DNA of 64,000 nt, taken from Flavobacterium sp. (lineage in GTDB: Bacteria > Bacteroidota > Bacteroidia > Flavobacteriales > Flavobacteriaceae). The position numbers and the translations under genes are program-made. This document shows positions 1-7,476 of the stretch, piece after piece (the stretch's first letter is position 1; every line of letters starts with the position of its first letter). Under the pieces are notes generated by a model. That model ran no database searches and was not told the origin of the DNA. It saw only the letters and a list, made by a program, of their open reading frames with translations. Location of the stretch: the NCBI GenBank assembly GCA_030151255.1, contig JASLED010000020.1, positions 1 through 64,000 of the forward strand, in the 5' to 3' direction.

Positions 1-141
1 GAAGCTTTGAAAAACCTAACCCCAGCAGATGTATACTATGGAAGATCCGACAAAATACTCAAGCAAAGAGCTATTATTAAACAAAAAACAATGGCTAAAA
101 GAAGGCAATTGTATAATCAAGAAAAATTACTAATTTTATAA
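1..141 (+). mobile_element. 3' end of IS3-family transposase (partial, cut by window edge)
   Basis: Frame 1 is open from the first base to the stop at 139-141 and gives 46 residues. They contain LTPADVYYGR followed by a basic tail (KQRAIIKQKTMAKRRQ), the usual C-terminus of IS3-family DDE transposases after the integrase core. Catalytic residues lie outside the window. The element probably ends near base 194, where the sequence finishes in ...GAAGACA, consistent with the 5'-TG...CA-3' termini of this family. The left end cannot be seen, so the inverted repeat is not verified. The insertion appears to remove the start of the next gene. Confidence 0.75.
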
Positions 142-185
142 CACAAACACTATCTTATTCTCTACAAGAAAGTGTCCAAATTACT

Positions 186-563
186 TTGAAGACATACAAG
201 AAAATTATTTGCAAAGATTTGATAAAATATGCTAGTGAAAAAATAGAAATAAATGATTCTTTGCAAAAGGCTACTACATCTGCTCAAATATTGTACTTAA
301 GCACAGTAGATAAAAATTTTAAAAGAATTTTATTGCGAAAAATAGAAGAAGGCTTTTCAACTGGTTATTTCCAAAACAGAGCATCATTGATTGCTTTAAG
401 ATCATTTAGTCTAATAGAACCTAAAAATGAATCAATACACCCAGCTTTGTCAAGTTCATTTCCATTCACTGCAAAATTTGGAAACAAAGATTTAGTATTT
501 TACCATGATATTGAATTAAATCATGAAGACAAAGATTTAATAGAAGAATTATTCTCAATATGA
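186..563 (+). pseudogene. Unknown small protein, probably 5'-truncated by the IS element
   Basis: This 125-aa frame has only a TTG at its 5' end and no internal Met start. The frame stays open back into the IS end, so the original start was probably removed by the insertion. The product (KTYKKIICKDLIKYASEK... to LIEELFSI) has no motif I recognise, no signal peptide and no membrane segment, and looks like a soluble alpha/beta protein. Its TGA overlaps the ATG of the polymerase-like gene by 4 bp (ATGA), which implies translational coupling and a shared function. It could be an accessory factor for that polymerase. I do not assign a function. Confidence 0.55.
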
Positions 564-2026
564 AAGAATTAATTATTTGCTTTACAGAAAATAAATGGTA
601 TTCATTAGATATATCAAATGATGAATTTATTGAATGTCACAGTTTATCAACTAAAAATAAATACTACTCATTTCAAGTACCAGATTTAATCAGAGAATTA
701 AAACGGTTAGAGTTTGAAGTTCTTCCTAACATTGTTAATTTAGAATCTTTTGATAAACAATTTGCACAGAGAGGAAAAGACTTATTAGATTTTAAAAAGT
801 GGCATGTTCTAAAATCATTAAGAAGAGAAAATATTATTAACTCACACTATAGAATATATGAACTAAAAGATTTTTTACTAAAAATAAAAGAATTGATATG
901 TAAATTAAAAGAAGATTCAATCAATGAAAGTAATCGTTTTAGTAATATTGAATTAGAAATTAATAAAATTATTCATAAAACATCTTTTGACGGAATTAAG
1001 ATTGATATACATATCTTAGATAAAAGATGTATTGATTTACATAGAAATATTTATGAACTCAAAAATGAGTTTCAGTTTTCTTATAATATATTTCAACCTG
1101 AAAATTTTGAAACTCAAGCGACTTATTTAAAAAGTAACAATTACAGAATTTTACAATCTGTTGAAAGAACAGTTAGTTTACTCAGGAAATCAGATGTTGT
1201 CTGTGAAAAATTTAATAATTTAAATAGACTAATCAAAGATTTAAAAACTTTAATGATGTTAAAGTCAAGGTTAGGAGGTATTGACTTTGTAAATCCTTAT
1301 TTTGTAGGTTTTGGAACGGTTACATCAAGAATAATAATAAAAGAACCATCCCTTCAAAATTTACGAAAAACAAATAGAGATATTATAATTCCAAATGATG
1401 GCAAAGAATTATTCTATATTGATTATAGTCAATTTGAAGCTAGTATATTGGCTCATTTTTCATCTGATATTACTCTTTTAAAACTAATAAATACAGAGGA
1501 TGTCTATTCAGATATAGTTAAGAAAATATATAAAAAAGAAGTAAATGATGAGAATAGAAAAGAAGCTAAAATTTTATTTTATCGTTATTTATATGGAGAT
1601 ACATTTGAAAATAATTCAAAATTTAAAAAACTAGTTGATAATTATTTTAATAACTTTCGTGCATTATCTATCTTCAAAGAAAATTTAAGAAAGAAGTCAA
1701 TAGAAGATGGTTATGTGGGTACTGAAAATGGTAATCTCCGAAAACTTGATGTTAATAATGAAAATATATGGATTTTAAGCCATTATATACAATCAAAAGC
1801 ATCACTAATTTTCAAAAAAGCTATCATTGAAACATTTAAAAAAATTGAAAAAGCAAGATTATTAATACCATTACATGATGGAGCACTCTATGAAATAGAT
1901 ATATTAGATTCTGAAAATATAAAAAATCAAATAATAAAAATTTTTACCCGAAATTTTCAAAAAGAATGTAATTCGCTAACTAATATAAGTGTAAAAGAAC
2001 ATAAGTTTTACAACAATGAAGTATGA
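560..2026 (+). CDS. Stand-alone family A DNA polymerase-like protein
   Basis: The 488-aa protein matches the thumb, palm and fingers of Pol I-type polymerases. A TSR motif at 255-257 (R668 of E. coli Pol I) is followed by SLQN at 264-267. Motif A is DYSQFE at 288-293. The O-helix motif B keeps R333, K337, Y341, Y345 and G346. Motif C is HDG at 439-441. Both metal-binding aspartates (D288, D440) and the steric-gate Glu (E293) are therefore present. Position 341 is Tyr, as in T7 polymerase, where Pol I has Phe762; the Glu after the motif C Asp is Gly. No 5'-nuclease domain is present, and residues 1-140 show no 3'-5' exonuclease motifs I can recognise. It overlaps the preceding small gene by 4 bp and is very AT-rich. 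It is not the housekeeping polA. Mobile-element or defence function is an inference. Confidence 0.8.
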   Translation: MKELIICFTENKWYSLDISNDEFIECHSLSTKNKYYSFQVPDLIRELKRLEFEVLPNIVNLESFDKQFAQRGKDLLDFKKWHVLKSLRRENIINSHYRIYELKDFLLKIKELICKLKEDSINESNRFSNIELEINKIIHKTSFDGIKIDIHILDKRCIDLHRNIYELKNEFQFSYNIFQPENFETQATYLKSNNYRILQSVERTVSLLRKSDVVCEKFNNLNRLIKDLKTLMMLKSRLGGIDFVNPYFVGFGTVTSRIIIKEPSLQNLRKTNRDIIIPNDGKELFYIDYSQFEASILAHFSSDITLLKLINTEDVYSDIVKKIYKKEVNDENRKEAKILFYRYLYGDTFENNSKFKKLVDNYFNNFRALSIFKENLRKKSIEDGYVGTENGNLRKLDVNNENIWILSHYIQSKASLIFKKAIIETFKKIEKARLLIPLHDGALYEIDILDSENIKNQIIKIFTRNFQKECNSLTNISVKEHKFYNNEV

Positions 2027-2206
2027 TACTAGTAATAGGAATGTAATATGAAGTGTGTCAAGTTTATAATCAATAAAATACTATCTTTACATATAGAATC
2101 ATAAACGATTCCAATCATAGTTTAAAACTTTCCGAATAAGGTGCGCACATCAATTAAAAAAAACGCGCATCCCTATTTATAAAGTATACGAAGTAAAAGA
2201 GGCTAA
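2027..2206. other. Non-coding stretch downstream of the polymerase gene
   Basis: AT-rich sequence without a credible gene on either strand. A short inverted repeat (GAATC...GATTC) lies near 2097-2113. No terminator with a clear U-tract is visible directly behind the polymerase gene. Confidence 0.4.
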
Positions 2207-2220
2207 CCCTCTTTCTCCGC
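2207..2220 (+). other. Possible att site: 3'-end remnant of a tRNA-Ser gene
   Basis: CCCTCTTTCTCCGC resembles the T-stem 3' half, the acceptor strand and the G discriminator of flavobacterial tRNA-Ser genes. It is followed at once by TAAG and a strong terminator, as behind a tRNA gene. No tRNA body precedes it. Integration into a tRNA 3' end leaves such a fragment at the far (attR) end. On that reading bases 1 to about 2206 belong to an integrated element and the intact tRNA lies left of the window. Alternatively it is only a small hairpin (AAAGAGG/CCTCTTT). Confidence 0.35.
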
Positions 2221-2224
2221 TAAG

Positions 2225-2255
2225 AAACCGATAACAATAGTTATCGGTTTTTTTT
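2225..2255 (+). terminator. Rho-independent terminator
   Basis: A 10-bp perfect stem (AAACCGATAA/TTATCGGTTT) with a 6-nt loop, followed by a T-tract. It directly follows the putative tRNA remnant. Confidence 0.75.
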
Positions 2256-2311
2256 ATATCCCTACCTTACTACTTGCACCAAACCCATAGCCTAGCGCTG
2301 GCAAAGCCCAT

Positions 2312-2343
2312 AAAAAAAAGGAAGCGTTACCGCTTCCCTTTTC
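2312..2343 (-). terminator. Terminator of the HTH gene
   Basis: GGAAGCG/CGCTTCC stem with a 4-nt loop. On the minus strand it runs into a tract of eight T, just downstream of the HTH gene. Confidence 0.7.
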
Positions 2344-2367
2344 ACAATTTAATTTAATACACTATGG

Positions 2368-2658
2368 CTAAAAATTGAGGCTCTTTTCTAATAAGGGAAA
2401 AAAACTTTGAGGGTAATATATTTTTTTGCCCAATTTAAAATAAGGTAAAACTCCACTTACCCGTAATCTATAAAGAGTTTTATCGCTTACATTTAATATT
2501 CTTTTTACATCTGCGCTGTCGTATAACGGTTGCATATGACTTTGTAAATTTGACCTATTTTGCAATACTTCTAGCAATAGATTGCTAAGTTGACCTATTA
2601 ATTCGGTGTCTTTCGTTTTAAAGGGTTTGTTTTTCATAATCAACCTATTAACTTTCAT
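2368..2658 (-). CDS. Helix-turn-helix (MerR/excisionase-like) DNA-binding protein
   Basis: A 96-aa basic protein. The C-terminal half (YDSADVKRILNVSDKTLYRL, then GVLPYFKLGKKIYYPQ) is the HTH_17-type winged fold found in excisionases and in small regulators of Bacteroidota mobile elements. The N-terminal 45 residues are a probable helical linker. Met8 (position 2637) is an alternative start. It runs in the same direction as, and downstream of, the DUF6266 gene and has its own hairpin terminator. A role as excisionase or transcription factor of the local island is inferred from size, domain and context. Confidence 0.7.
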   Translation of the reverse strand: MKVNRLIMKNKPFKTKDTELIGQLSNLLLEVLQNRSNLQSHMQPLYDSADVKRILNVSDKTLYRLRVSGVLPYFKLGKKIYYPQSFFPLLEKSLNF

Positions 2659-2727
2659 CTAAAGTACAACAATATTGTTAATAAACAAAACATTTTATAA
2701 AAAAATATATTAATTTTAAACTTTTTA

Positions 2728-3369
2728 CTAAGTGTATTTGAATTTTCCGCCATACGCGCTTGTACTTGCATGCGTTTGTTCTGCATTAGTTAAATACAAC
2801 CAAACCACTATTTCTGTGCCTTGCCACATTTCAGGCACGTGCAAACTAATAGGATACAGGTTTCTGGTTACTACATTTCCCATAATATGAAACAAATTCA
2901 GATCTATACAATACGACACAAAGTTTACATTGTCTGTAGCCAGTGCATTGCCTTGGTTTGAATTGTTTTCATACGAAATGTCAAACTCTTTGTGCTGACT
3001 AAAACTTACCGTTAGGTTTTGAAACCCCAACAATTCGCCTTTGGTTATCAGCACTCTGTCATACCGTATAGACGGCTTAAAGTTTACAACATCTACTGCA
3101 TTTATAAGCGTGTAGGACGTGGCCAAATTTTGTCGGGTTTTTACCTCGTGTTTACTGCCAAAAAACTGGTTGAGGATAGGCCCCAAAGGCTGTAAAAACT
3201 GAACTACTGTGCTAAACTTTAAGCGTTGCATAAGTTGCAACTCGGTAGGTGGCTTTTTGGACGGAGTGGGCAAACTGCGTATAATGTCTTTTCCACGCCA
3301 ATGAGCCCCTACTACTGTACCAACTTTTCCCGAAAAACCGCCTAAAATTCCTTTCTTAATTTGTGCCAT
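2728..3369 (-). CDS. DUF6266 family protein
   Basis: A 213-aa protein with the characteristic start of the DUF6266 family of Bacteroidota (IKKGILGGFSGKVGTVVGAHW, then RSLPTPSKKPPTELQLMQR). The rest is predicted mainly beta. There is no signal peptide and no membrane segment. The family has no established function; members are common in variable genome regions of Sphingobacteria and Flavobacteria, often in several copies. It lies 69 bp upstream of the HTH gene on the same strand. Upstream lies a 785-bp repeat-containing region without genes. Confidence 0.75.
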   Translation of the reverse strand: MAQIKKGILGGFSGKVGTVVGAHWRGKDIIRSLPTPSKKPPTELQLMQRLKFSTVVQFLQPLGPILNQFFGSKHEVKTRQNLATSYTLINAVDVVNFKPSIRYDRVLITKGELLGFQNLTVSFSQHKEFDISYENNSNQGNALATDNVNFVSYCIDLNLFHIMGNVVTRNLYPISLHVPEMWQGTEIVVWLYLTNAEQTHASTSAYGGKFKYT

Positions 3370-3601
3370 ATTTTTCTGATTTTATTATTAATACATTCAA
3401 ACATAACCACTTATTTAATTGGTTTTACAAACGGCCTCACTCCTGTCTTGTTTTGACCGCCAATGTCCTCTTTTGGGCATAAATGTCCACCAAAGTCCGG
3501 TATTATTCCCTATTTTCTGTTTTTTATCCCTGCCAAAACTGCCCTTTAGCCTAGCAACAGCAAGGCTTTGACTGGTTTGTAGTTTGGGTGTTATTTTGGC
3601 T

Positions 3602-3726
3602 TTGTTCGGTAGTTGTTCGGTAAAACACCCGATGAGGCTAGTAAAATCGGCTTTTTACCGAACAAGACCCGAACAAGACCCGAACAAGACCCGAACAAGA
3701 CCCGAACAAGACCCGAACCTGAACAA
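3602..3726. repeat. 11-bp iteron-like array with inverted units
   Basis: Five perfect tandem copies of AACAAGACCCG occupy 3661-3715, with degenerate units on to 3726. To the left, two units in opposite orientation (TTGTTCGGTAG, TTGTTCGGTAA) start at 3602. TTGTTCGGTAAAA at 3613-3625 is the exact reverse complement of 3653-3665, and CCGAT/ATCGG pairs inside the loop. An 11-bp period is close to one helical turn, as in protein-binding iteron arrays. Its function is unknown. Confidence 0.8.
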
Positions 3727-4113
3727 ACAAAAACCCCTCTTATTTAGGTGTTTATTACTTGTTGTGGCACTTGTTACTCTAAGGCTTTGCGCATCAAAAC
3801 GGGGTTTATTATTCTAAAAAATTGTTAAAACAACAAAAGAAAGTTATATTAGCTCTTTGCTTGTTGAGCAAAAATTATAGCAATATTGTTTGCCAAATAC
3901 TCCGCCAAACAAATGGGGTTGTAACCAAATTTTGGCACACACTTATAGGCTATACAACAATACTATTTTAGTATTGCAGGCAAAAAAAACAATAACAATT
4001 GCGGTAAATTAGCACGGCTATAACAGGGCTATAATACATTGTGTTATACACCGATACAGAAGTGTAAAAGTGCAGTACAAACACCGCCAAAAAACAATAA
4101 CTATAGCCTATAT

Positions 4114-4148
4114 GCCAATGGCTTATAAGCCCTATTTACAAGCAAAAA
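4114..4148 (+). repeat. 35-bp perfect direct repeat, copy 1
   Basis: Identical over 35 bases to 4488-4522, beginning GCCAATGGCTTATAAGCC. This copy ends 6 bp before the ATG of the small membrane-protein gene. Copy 2 covers that gene's last codons. Confidence 0.9.
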
Positions 4149-4154
4149 AAACGT

Positions 4155-4502
4155 ATGACAATAACCAACAATACCCTTAATTTTAAAAGAGAAGAACAGC
4201 AGTTGCTAGAAAAAATAAAAGACCTAAAGGCAAAAAAAATTCTAGATATTTGCAAAGCATTAGTTGTGGCTACTGCCTTTGTTTTGTTTGCTCCTTTTAT
4301 ACCAAGCAGAAGTGGCAGAAAGCATATACCTGATGATTATTTAGAGGCCATTACACCATCCCTTATTATGGCTGTTTTAATATATCCTGTGTGTATTTAT
4401 TATGCTGTTAATCAAGCTAATCAAACTATATTTGAAACAGAAAATGCCCTAAGGCGATTGCGCAAAAAACACCAAAAAGAATTGGAAGCCAATGGCTTAT
4501 AA
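4155..4502 (+). CDS. Small two-helix membrane protein, unknown function
   Basis: A 115-aa protein. A charged coiled-coil-like N-terminus (residues 10-28) is followed by a membrane segment at about 30-50 and a second at about 71-88. The C-terminal helix is strongly charged (ENALRRLRKKHQKELEANGL). A hairpin topology with both ends in the cytoplasm is likely. No family is recognised. The gene is bracketed by two perfect 35-bp repeats; the downstream copy encodes its last residues and stop, and the upstream copy ends just before its ATG. This suggests that a similar gene once ended upstream and was deleted, or that the locus was duplicated. Confidence 0.55.
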   Translation: MTITNNTLNFKREEQQLLEKIKDLKAKKILDICKALVVATAFVLFAPFIPSRSGRKHIPDDYLEAITPSLIMAVLIYPVCIYYAVNQANQTIFETENALRRLRKKHQKELEANGL

Positions 4503-4522
4503 GCCCTATTTACAAGCAAAAA
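4488..4522 (+). repeat. 35-bp perfect direct repeat, copy 2
   Basis: Second copy, overlapping the 3' end (ANGL-stop) of the small membrane-protein gene. The 374-bp period could recombine to excise exactly that gene. Confidence 0.9.
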
Positions 4523-4656
4523 GCACCCAACCCAATAGGGCAAAACACCCGTTGCAAAACAAATAGTTTTCCCCTGCTTTGGCTTGCTTTTATAGCTGTA
4601 TTGTTTATCAATTTTGGGGTTTAATTACTGTTTAATCCTTATTTAATTTATTCAAA

Positions 4657-5244
4657 ATGCGTTTATTAGTTATTCTTTTTATCTTCTTTACCCCTTATTT
4701 TGTTGTTGCACAAACCCAAAAGCTAGAAACTTTATTTAAGCTAGATGGTGTGCCGCTTAAAGAAAATGAACTTAGAGTGTATTCTACTTCTTCTTTTAAT
4801 ATGATTACAAAACTATTTCGATTTTATAAGGAAGATAATGAATGGTATGCTGAAAATTATACAGATCTGCAAACTTATCCTAAAAAACCCATGACTAAGC
4901 AAATTATAGAGCTCAAAGAATCGCCCGAATTGGCATGGCTTACTATTTTAGATTCGGATATTCTTTATCTTGCACAGTGGGGTGATATACACTATAAATT
5001 ACAAGATAAATCGGGCACATATATGTTTAGTAGAGGAAAATGGTATTCGCCAGCTAGTAGAAGAGCAGTGCTAGACGGCGGTAGTTATATTGTGCAAATA
5101 AGTGATAATAATAAGAAAAACGAAATAAAATACCCAAATCCTCAGAGGTATTTAGAGCTATACCCCAATGTAGATGAGCTTATTTCTATTAATCAACTGA
5201 TTGACATTGTGGAAAAACACACTAAAAATGATACAGATAACTAA
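4657..5244 (+). CDS. Secreted protein of unknown function
   Basis: A 195-aa protein with a clear signal peptide (MRLLVILFIFFTPYFVVAQ, cleavage after the AQ or AQT region), so periplasmic or exported. The mature part mixes charged and aromatic residues (LETLFKLDGVPL, ENEWYAENYTDLQTYPKKP). No catalytic motif or known domain is visible. It lies 42 bp upstream of the dihydrofolate-reductase-like pseudogene on the same strand. Base use matches the surrounding accessory block rather than the core genes further right. Confidence 0.6.
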   Translation: MRLLVILFIFFTPYFVVAQTQKLETLFKLDGVPLKENELRVYSTSSFNMITKLFRFYKEDNEWYAENYTDLQTYPKKPMTKQIIELKESPELAWLTILDSDILYLAQWGDIHYKLQDKSGTYMFSRGKWYSPASRRAVLDGGSYIVQISDNNKKNEIKYPNPQRYLELYPNVDELISINQLIDIVEKHTKNDTDN

Positions 5245-5286
5245 TTGCTTACCCAAAAATTGGTGGCGAAAAATAAATATAAATAG

Positions 5287-5829
5287 ATGACAACTCACAG
5301 AAAAGTATTGGTGTTTATAGCCGCTAGTGTAGATGGTTATATAGCTAAGCCAAATGACGATTTAGGTTTTTTGGCGTTGGTGGCAAAAGAAGGAGAAGAC
5401 TATGGCTATGCCGAATTTGTGGCTACTATAGATACTATTATTGTTGGCAGACGAACTTATGATTATGTAAGCTAATCTGTAGGGGCTAATTATTACGACA
5501 ATGGTCAAAGAGATGTGTATGTAAGAACCCGAACAACCAGACCCGATAAGGGCAGAACTGTGTTTTATAACAATAGCTTGCTTGCCTTAATTAATCAATT
5601 AAAACAAAAAGAAGGTAAACATATTTTTTGTGATGGGGGCGCCGAAATTATTGACGAACTGCTGCAACATCGATTAATTGATGAGCTAACTATTTCTATT
5701 GTGCCTACTTTGCTGGGCAAGGGTACAAAGTTGTTTAAAAACAACCAACCAGAGCAAGTGCTAGAATTGGTAAGTAGTAAGGCTTTTGATACTGGTTTGG
5801 TGCAATTGCACTACAAAAAAAAGGTATAA
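5287..5829 (+). pseudogene. Dihydrofolate reductase/RibD-C family protein (YyaP type), internal stop
   Basis: Two segments in the same reading frame form one about 180-residue protein with a single TAA at 5473-5475. The first carries KVLVFIAASVDGYIAKPNDD and IIVGRRTYDYVS. The second carries VYVRTRT, the GGAEI loop (HIFCDGGAEIIDELLQ) and IDELTISIVPTLLGKGTKLF. These are the order and motifs of bacterial DHFR-like proteins of the RibD C-terminal fold. The total length is normal for the family, so one substitution (for example AAA, CAA or GAA to TAA) explains the break. A GTG at 5515 could restart translation, but that product would lack the NADPH-binding N-terminus. Confidence 0.8.
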
Positions 5830-5896
5830 GCACACTGCAAGCATTTTTATGTTATACTATACGGATGCGTAAGTAATGCTGTTTGTACATAAAAAC

Positions 5897-5944
5897 AAAA
5901 AACACCACTTAGCCGAGCAAACCTCAACAAAATGGTGTTTTTTT
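5897..5944. terminator. Terminator between convergent genes
   Basis: AACACCA/TGGTGTT stem flanked by an A-run on the left and a T-run on the right, with a 25-nt loop. It can serve both the DHFR-like pseudogene and the esterase gene. Confidence 0.5.
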
Positions 5945-6019
5945 AGCGTATCCTCTCAAAGGCATTTTTTAGTTACTGCTATTGTGCATACATAGCAGTA
6001 TAGTGTAGGTCTACTGCTA

Positions 6020-7264
6020 TTAATAACCTGCTAGTTTTAATGGTTCGTTTTTGCGGATATAAAACACACCGTCAAACACATCAAACCATTGTCCGGGTTT
6101 GTTGTCATAGCCCAATACGGTACTGTTAAAAGTGGCGTTTTTTAGCTGTGGTTTTTCTTGTTTTATTTGATTGTAGTTAATGTAACCAAACGGAATTTCT
6201 TTTTGATGTAGGTAGTATTCCATTGAGTTTTCTTTTACATCTATTTTATGAAGCTGACTGCCTACTATAATATCCTTTACCTCTCCTTCTGTAGAAATAA
6301 AGGCAATGCTGCATACTTTGCTTTCTGTAAAGGCGTCAATTATATATTCGGTAAGTAGTTTGTATGATTTATACAAATCAGGATCTTCATCGCGATAGCG
6401 TACATTCTGTATTTTTTTTGCTCCATGAAAGGTAGCAGCCCTAACGATTATTTTAGCATCTGGGTTGTTTTTCTTGTACCAAATTAAATTGCTAGCCATT
6501 CTTTTATCGCGAATATTAATACTAATATTCTCGTTGTCATAACCGCCTAGCAAATAGTATTTATAATCTTCTATACCTCCGTGTATATTAATTAGCGCTT
6601 GCATTACAAAGCCGTCTTTTGTAGTATCAATATTAGCATCTATTGCTTGTTGGATGGTTTGCAACAAAAAGTCCATTTCTTCTGTGCTCAATCCTTTTTC
6701 ATCATACTTTATTAGCTCTTCATAGGTGGTATAAAACTGGTTTAAAGTAGCTTGGTCAATAGCACTTTTTTGTAGTTGGGTGTATAAAAACTCCTTTACA
6801 TCGGTTATATGACTATAGCCCTCTAGCCCAATATAATTCCAGTTTATGCTTTTGTTATACAAGATATCTAATATAAATGGTCGGGTTTGCTCTATGCCAC
6901 CCCAATGCGGTATCCATTGAGTAAGGTCGGCATCAGGAAAATATTCTGGTCTTGGTGTGTTTTTTAATTCTAAAGAAATAAACCCTTCCCCCTCAAAAGC
7001 GATGGTGTTAAATCCCTTTTCTTTCATCAAATACTGCATTAATTGCCCAGTTACCTCATAGGTTTTTCCGTCACCATGTCCTGCTTCGCCTAAAATAACA
7101 ATGTCTTTATCTCCAATTTGATCGGCAATAAACTCAAACGAGGAAGCGTTTAAAGTATCGAAAGGAACAACATATGATGCTACTTCTTCTTCTATACTTA
7201 CGTGCTTTGTACAGCTTACAATAACAGAAGCAAAACCTAAGATGGTAATTATAATCTTTTTCAT
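6020..7264 (-). CDS. Erythromycin esterase family lipoprotein
   Basis: A 414-aa protein. The N-terminus is a lipoprotein signal (GFASVIVSC, lipidated Cys18). The family signature follows at about 56-67, DIVILGEAGHGDGKTYE, with the conserved Glu and His, then NTIAFEGEGF. It resembles Ere-type hydrolases and their many relatives of unknown substrate (succinoglycan-synthesis-like hydrolases). Ere enzymes open the macrolide lactone ring; whether this member does so cannot be told from sequence. Lipidation would place it in the envelope, unlike the cytoplasmic EreA/EreB. It stands alone, convergent with the pseudogene and divergent from the next lipoprotein gene. Confidence 0.75.
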   Translation of the reverse strand: MKKIIITILGFASVIVSCTKHVSIEEEVASYVVPFDTLNASSFEFIADQIGDKDIVILGEAGHGDGKTYEVTGQLMQYLMKEKGFNTIAFEGEGFISLELKNTPRPEYFPDADLTQWIPHWGGIEQTRPFILDILYNKSINWNYIGLEGYSHITDVKEFLYTQLQKSAIDQATLNQFYTTYEELIKYDEKGLSTEEMDFLLQTIQQAIDANIDTTKDGFVMQALINIHGGIEDYKYYLLGGYDNENISINIRDKRMASNLIWYKKNNPDAKIIVRAATFHGAKKIQNVRYRDEDPDLYKSYKLLTEYIIDAFTESKVCSIAFISTEGEVKDIIVGSQLHKIDVKENSMEYYLHQKEIPFGYINYNQIKQEKPQLKNATFNSTVLGYDNKPGQWFDVFDGVFYIRKNEPLKLAGY

Positions 7265-7427
7265 GGTTTTGTAGTTTTGATTTAGATATTATTAATAACA
7301 AAAGCAACCAAAATAATCATATTTACAACAACACTTGCACACTTAAACATATTTATAACAATTGTGTTTTAAAACTGTTTAAAAATATTTATGTTAATTT
7401 ATATAAAAACAACTTATTTAGTTATTA

Positions 7428-7464
7428 TATTTAGCGGTCAAGCGTTTTATTAATCCGCTAAATA
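7428..7464 (+). promoter_or_regulatory. Leader hairpin or operator upstream of lipoprotein gene
   Basis: Perfect 10-bp inverted repeat TATTTAGCGG/CCGCTAAATA with a 17-nt spacer, ending 12 bp before the ATG at 7477. It could be a dimeric regulator site or an mRNA leader hairpin that occludes initiation. Confidence 0.45.
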
Positions 7465-7476
7465 AATAGCCCCCTT

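Larger units (their letters stand above)
3370..4154. other. 785-bp non-coding region with repeats
   Basis: No credible gene is visible. The region holds the 11-bp iteron-like array (3602-3726) and the first copy of a 35-bp direct repeat (4114-4148). Between these, 3820-4110 is AT-rich with short words such as CGCCAAA and TATAGCC recurring. A 77-codon frame over the array is a by-product of the repeat. Confidence 0.5.

Noticed and set aside
560..2026. Housekeeping polA
   Set aside because: Half the usual size, no 5'-nuclease, unusual motif C and an AT-rich mobile context.
3661..3726. Repeat array as a CRISPR
   Set aside because: Units are 11 bp, directly adjacent and without spacers; no cas gene is in the window.
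3584..3817. 77-codon open frame across the 11-bp repeats
   Set aside because: Its middle is just the translated repeat (TRPEQDPNKTR) and its ends lack protein-like features, so it is a by-product of the array.
5527..5536. Extra copy of the iteron word ACCCGAACAA inside the DHFR-like pseudogene
   Set aside because: It encodes a plausible part of the protein and stands alone, so chance similarity is more likely.
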